This document shows positions 12,664 to 13,099 of a stretch of DNA of 13,099 bases, one piece after another. Where the stretch lies: assembly GCA_004555915.1 (NCBI GenBank), contig SFJM01000042.1, positions 1-13,099 of the forward strand, read 5' to 3'. The notes beneath the pieces are model-generated. The model was given only the letters and a program-made list of their open reading frames with translations, made no database searches and was not told the origin of the DNA. Source of the stretch: Clostridiales bacterium (GTDB lineage: Bacteria > Bacillota > Clostridia > Oscillospirales > Butyricicoccaceae). A program made the position numbers and the translations under genes. The stretch's first letter is position 1. Every line of letters begins with the position of its first letter.

Positions 12664-13099
12664 ATGGGCAGACCAAAGAAGCAAAAAGTTGAAATTTATG
12701 AGGGTTATATGCAAAAGGCCCACCATCTGGCTGACGTTTATCCTGATTTGCTGCAACAGCGGGAGGAATACCGGCAGGCATTCCTGGACAGGCCCGTGTG
12801 TACATGGGAGGATGCCTTTACTATCCTGACCAGTGCCGGAAACAATAATGCCGGGCGGGTGCAGACAAGCGGCACATCCGACCAGACGGCACGCATTGCC
12901 CTGAATATTGACGCGGTCATGGAACGGGAGAACCGGGATATTGTTCGGGCGTATCTGGCACCATATCAGCGGGTGTCAGATGAAATTGAGATGTTCGAGA
13001 TGGGCATGAACCGGCTGAACGGGCGGACGCTGTGTGTCGCCCGACAGCTTTTTGTGGAGCGAAAACGCTGGGATGATATTACAAATGAGGAAGGTTATC
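12664..13099 (+). CDS. Sigma-70 region 4-like phage regulator (3' truncated by window)
   Basis: The frame is open from ATG 12664 to the window end, 145 codons, behind a strong GGAGGAGG (12648-12655, 8-base spacing). The N-terminus is basic (MGRPKKQKVEIY). A helical section with MQKAHHLADVYPDLLQQREE follows, and the visible end (RVSDEIEMFEMGMNRLNG, then RQLFVERKRWDDITNEEGY) has the cadence of a sigma region 4-type helix-turn-helix. The recognition helix would lie just beyond the window. ArpU/RinA-type late-gene activators have this size and stand between replication and packaging genes, so a switch to late transcription is a fair guess. The family call is tentative because the C-terminus is missing. 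Confidence 0.65.
   Translation, partial: MGRPKKQKVEIYEGYMQKAHHLADVYPDLLQQREEYRQAFLDRPVCTWEDAFTILTSAGNNNAGRVQTSGTSDQTARIALNIDAVMERENRDIVRAYLAPYQRVSDEIEMFEMGMNRLNGRTLCVARQLFVERKRWDDITNEEGY

Noticed and set aside
1..13099. CRISPR arrays, tRNA or rRNA genes
   Set aside because: No regularly spaced repeats and no cloverleaf or rRNA-like sequence were noticed on either strand.

Overview
The window looks like the regulatory and early DNA-replication part of a temperate phage or prophage in a Gram-positive Firmicute, most likely a gut-type Clostridia. The reasons are strong AGGAGG-type ribosome binding sites, two consensus sigma-A promoters, a YolD/Y-family polymerase pair, ImmA/IrrE metallopeptidases, and the gene order DUF2800 - DUF2815 - PolA - VRR-NUC - SNF2, which is typical of clostridial phages. 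No integrase, structural gene, tRNA, rRNA or CRISPR array is visible, so the element continues beyond both ends.

Layout. (1) Bases 1-1100 are visibly AT-richer. They hold the C-terminal end of an IS3-type transposase and a 253-aa gene of unknown function, and may be host or boundary DNA. (2) Bases 1153-3917 are a leftward operon: XRE repressor, ImmA/IrrE peptidase, Y-family translesion polymerase, YolD-like protein. (3) Bases 3918-4139 form the control region. It has two perfect TTGACA-17-TATAAT promoters that face each other, with near-identical 12-bp elements in their spacers and a third copy in the repressor leader. (4) The rightward transcript would carry a possible 25-codon leader peptide, a second ImmA/IrrE-type peptidase and a small zinc-ribbon protein. 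(5) Bases 5065-5489 are non-coding and contain a long nested stem-loop ending in a T-run, followed by another terminator-like hairpin. (6) Bases 5490-12632 are the replication module: a protein with a sigma-70 region-4-like C-terminus, two small unknown proteins, a DUF2800 Fe-S nuclease, a DUF2815 ssDNA-binding protein, a 663-aa family A DNA polymerase with proofreading domain, a 74-aa unknown, a VRR-NUC nuclease and an SNF2 helicase. (7) From 12664 an open gene with a region-4-like C-terminus runs off the right end.

How it may work together (inference). The XRE repressor would hold the face-to-face promoters in a lysogenic state, and the ImmA proteins would relieve repression after damage. 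The rightward transcript would then have to pass the structured terminator region before reaching the replication genes. The error-prone polymerase pair is tied to the repressor arm rather than to the replication arm. The parts most worth following up are the control region with its promoter geometry, repeats, leader ORF and two peptidases, and the structured RNA at 5111-5216.
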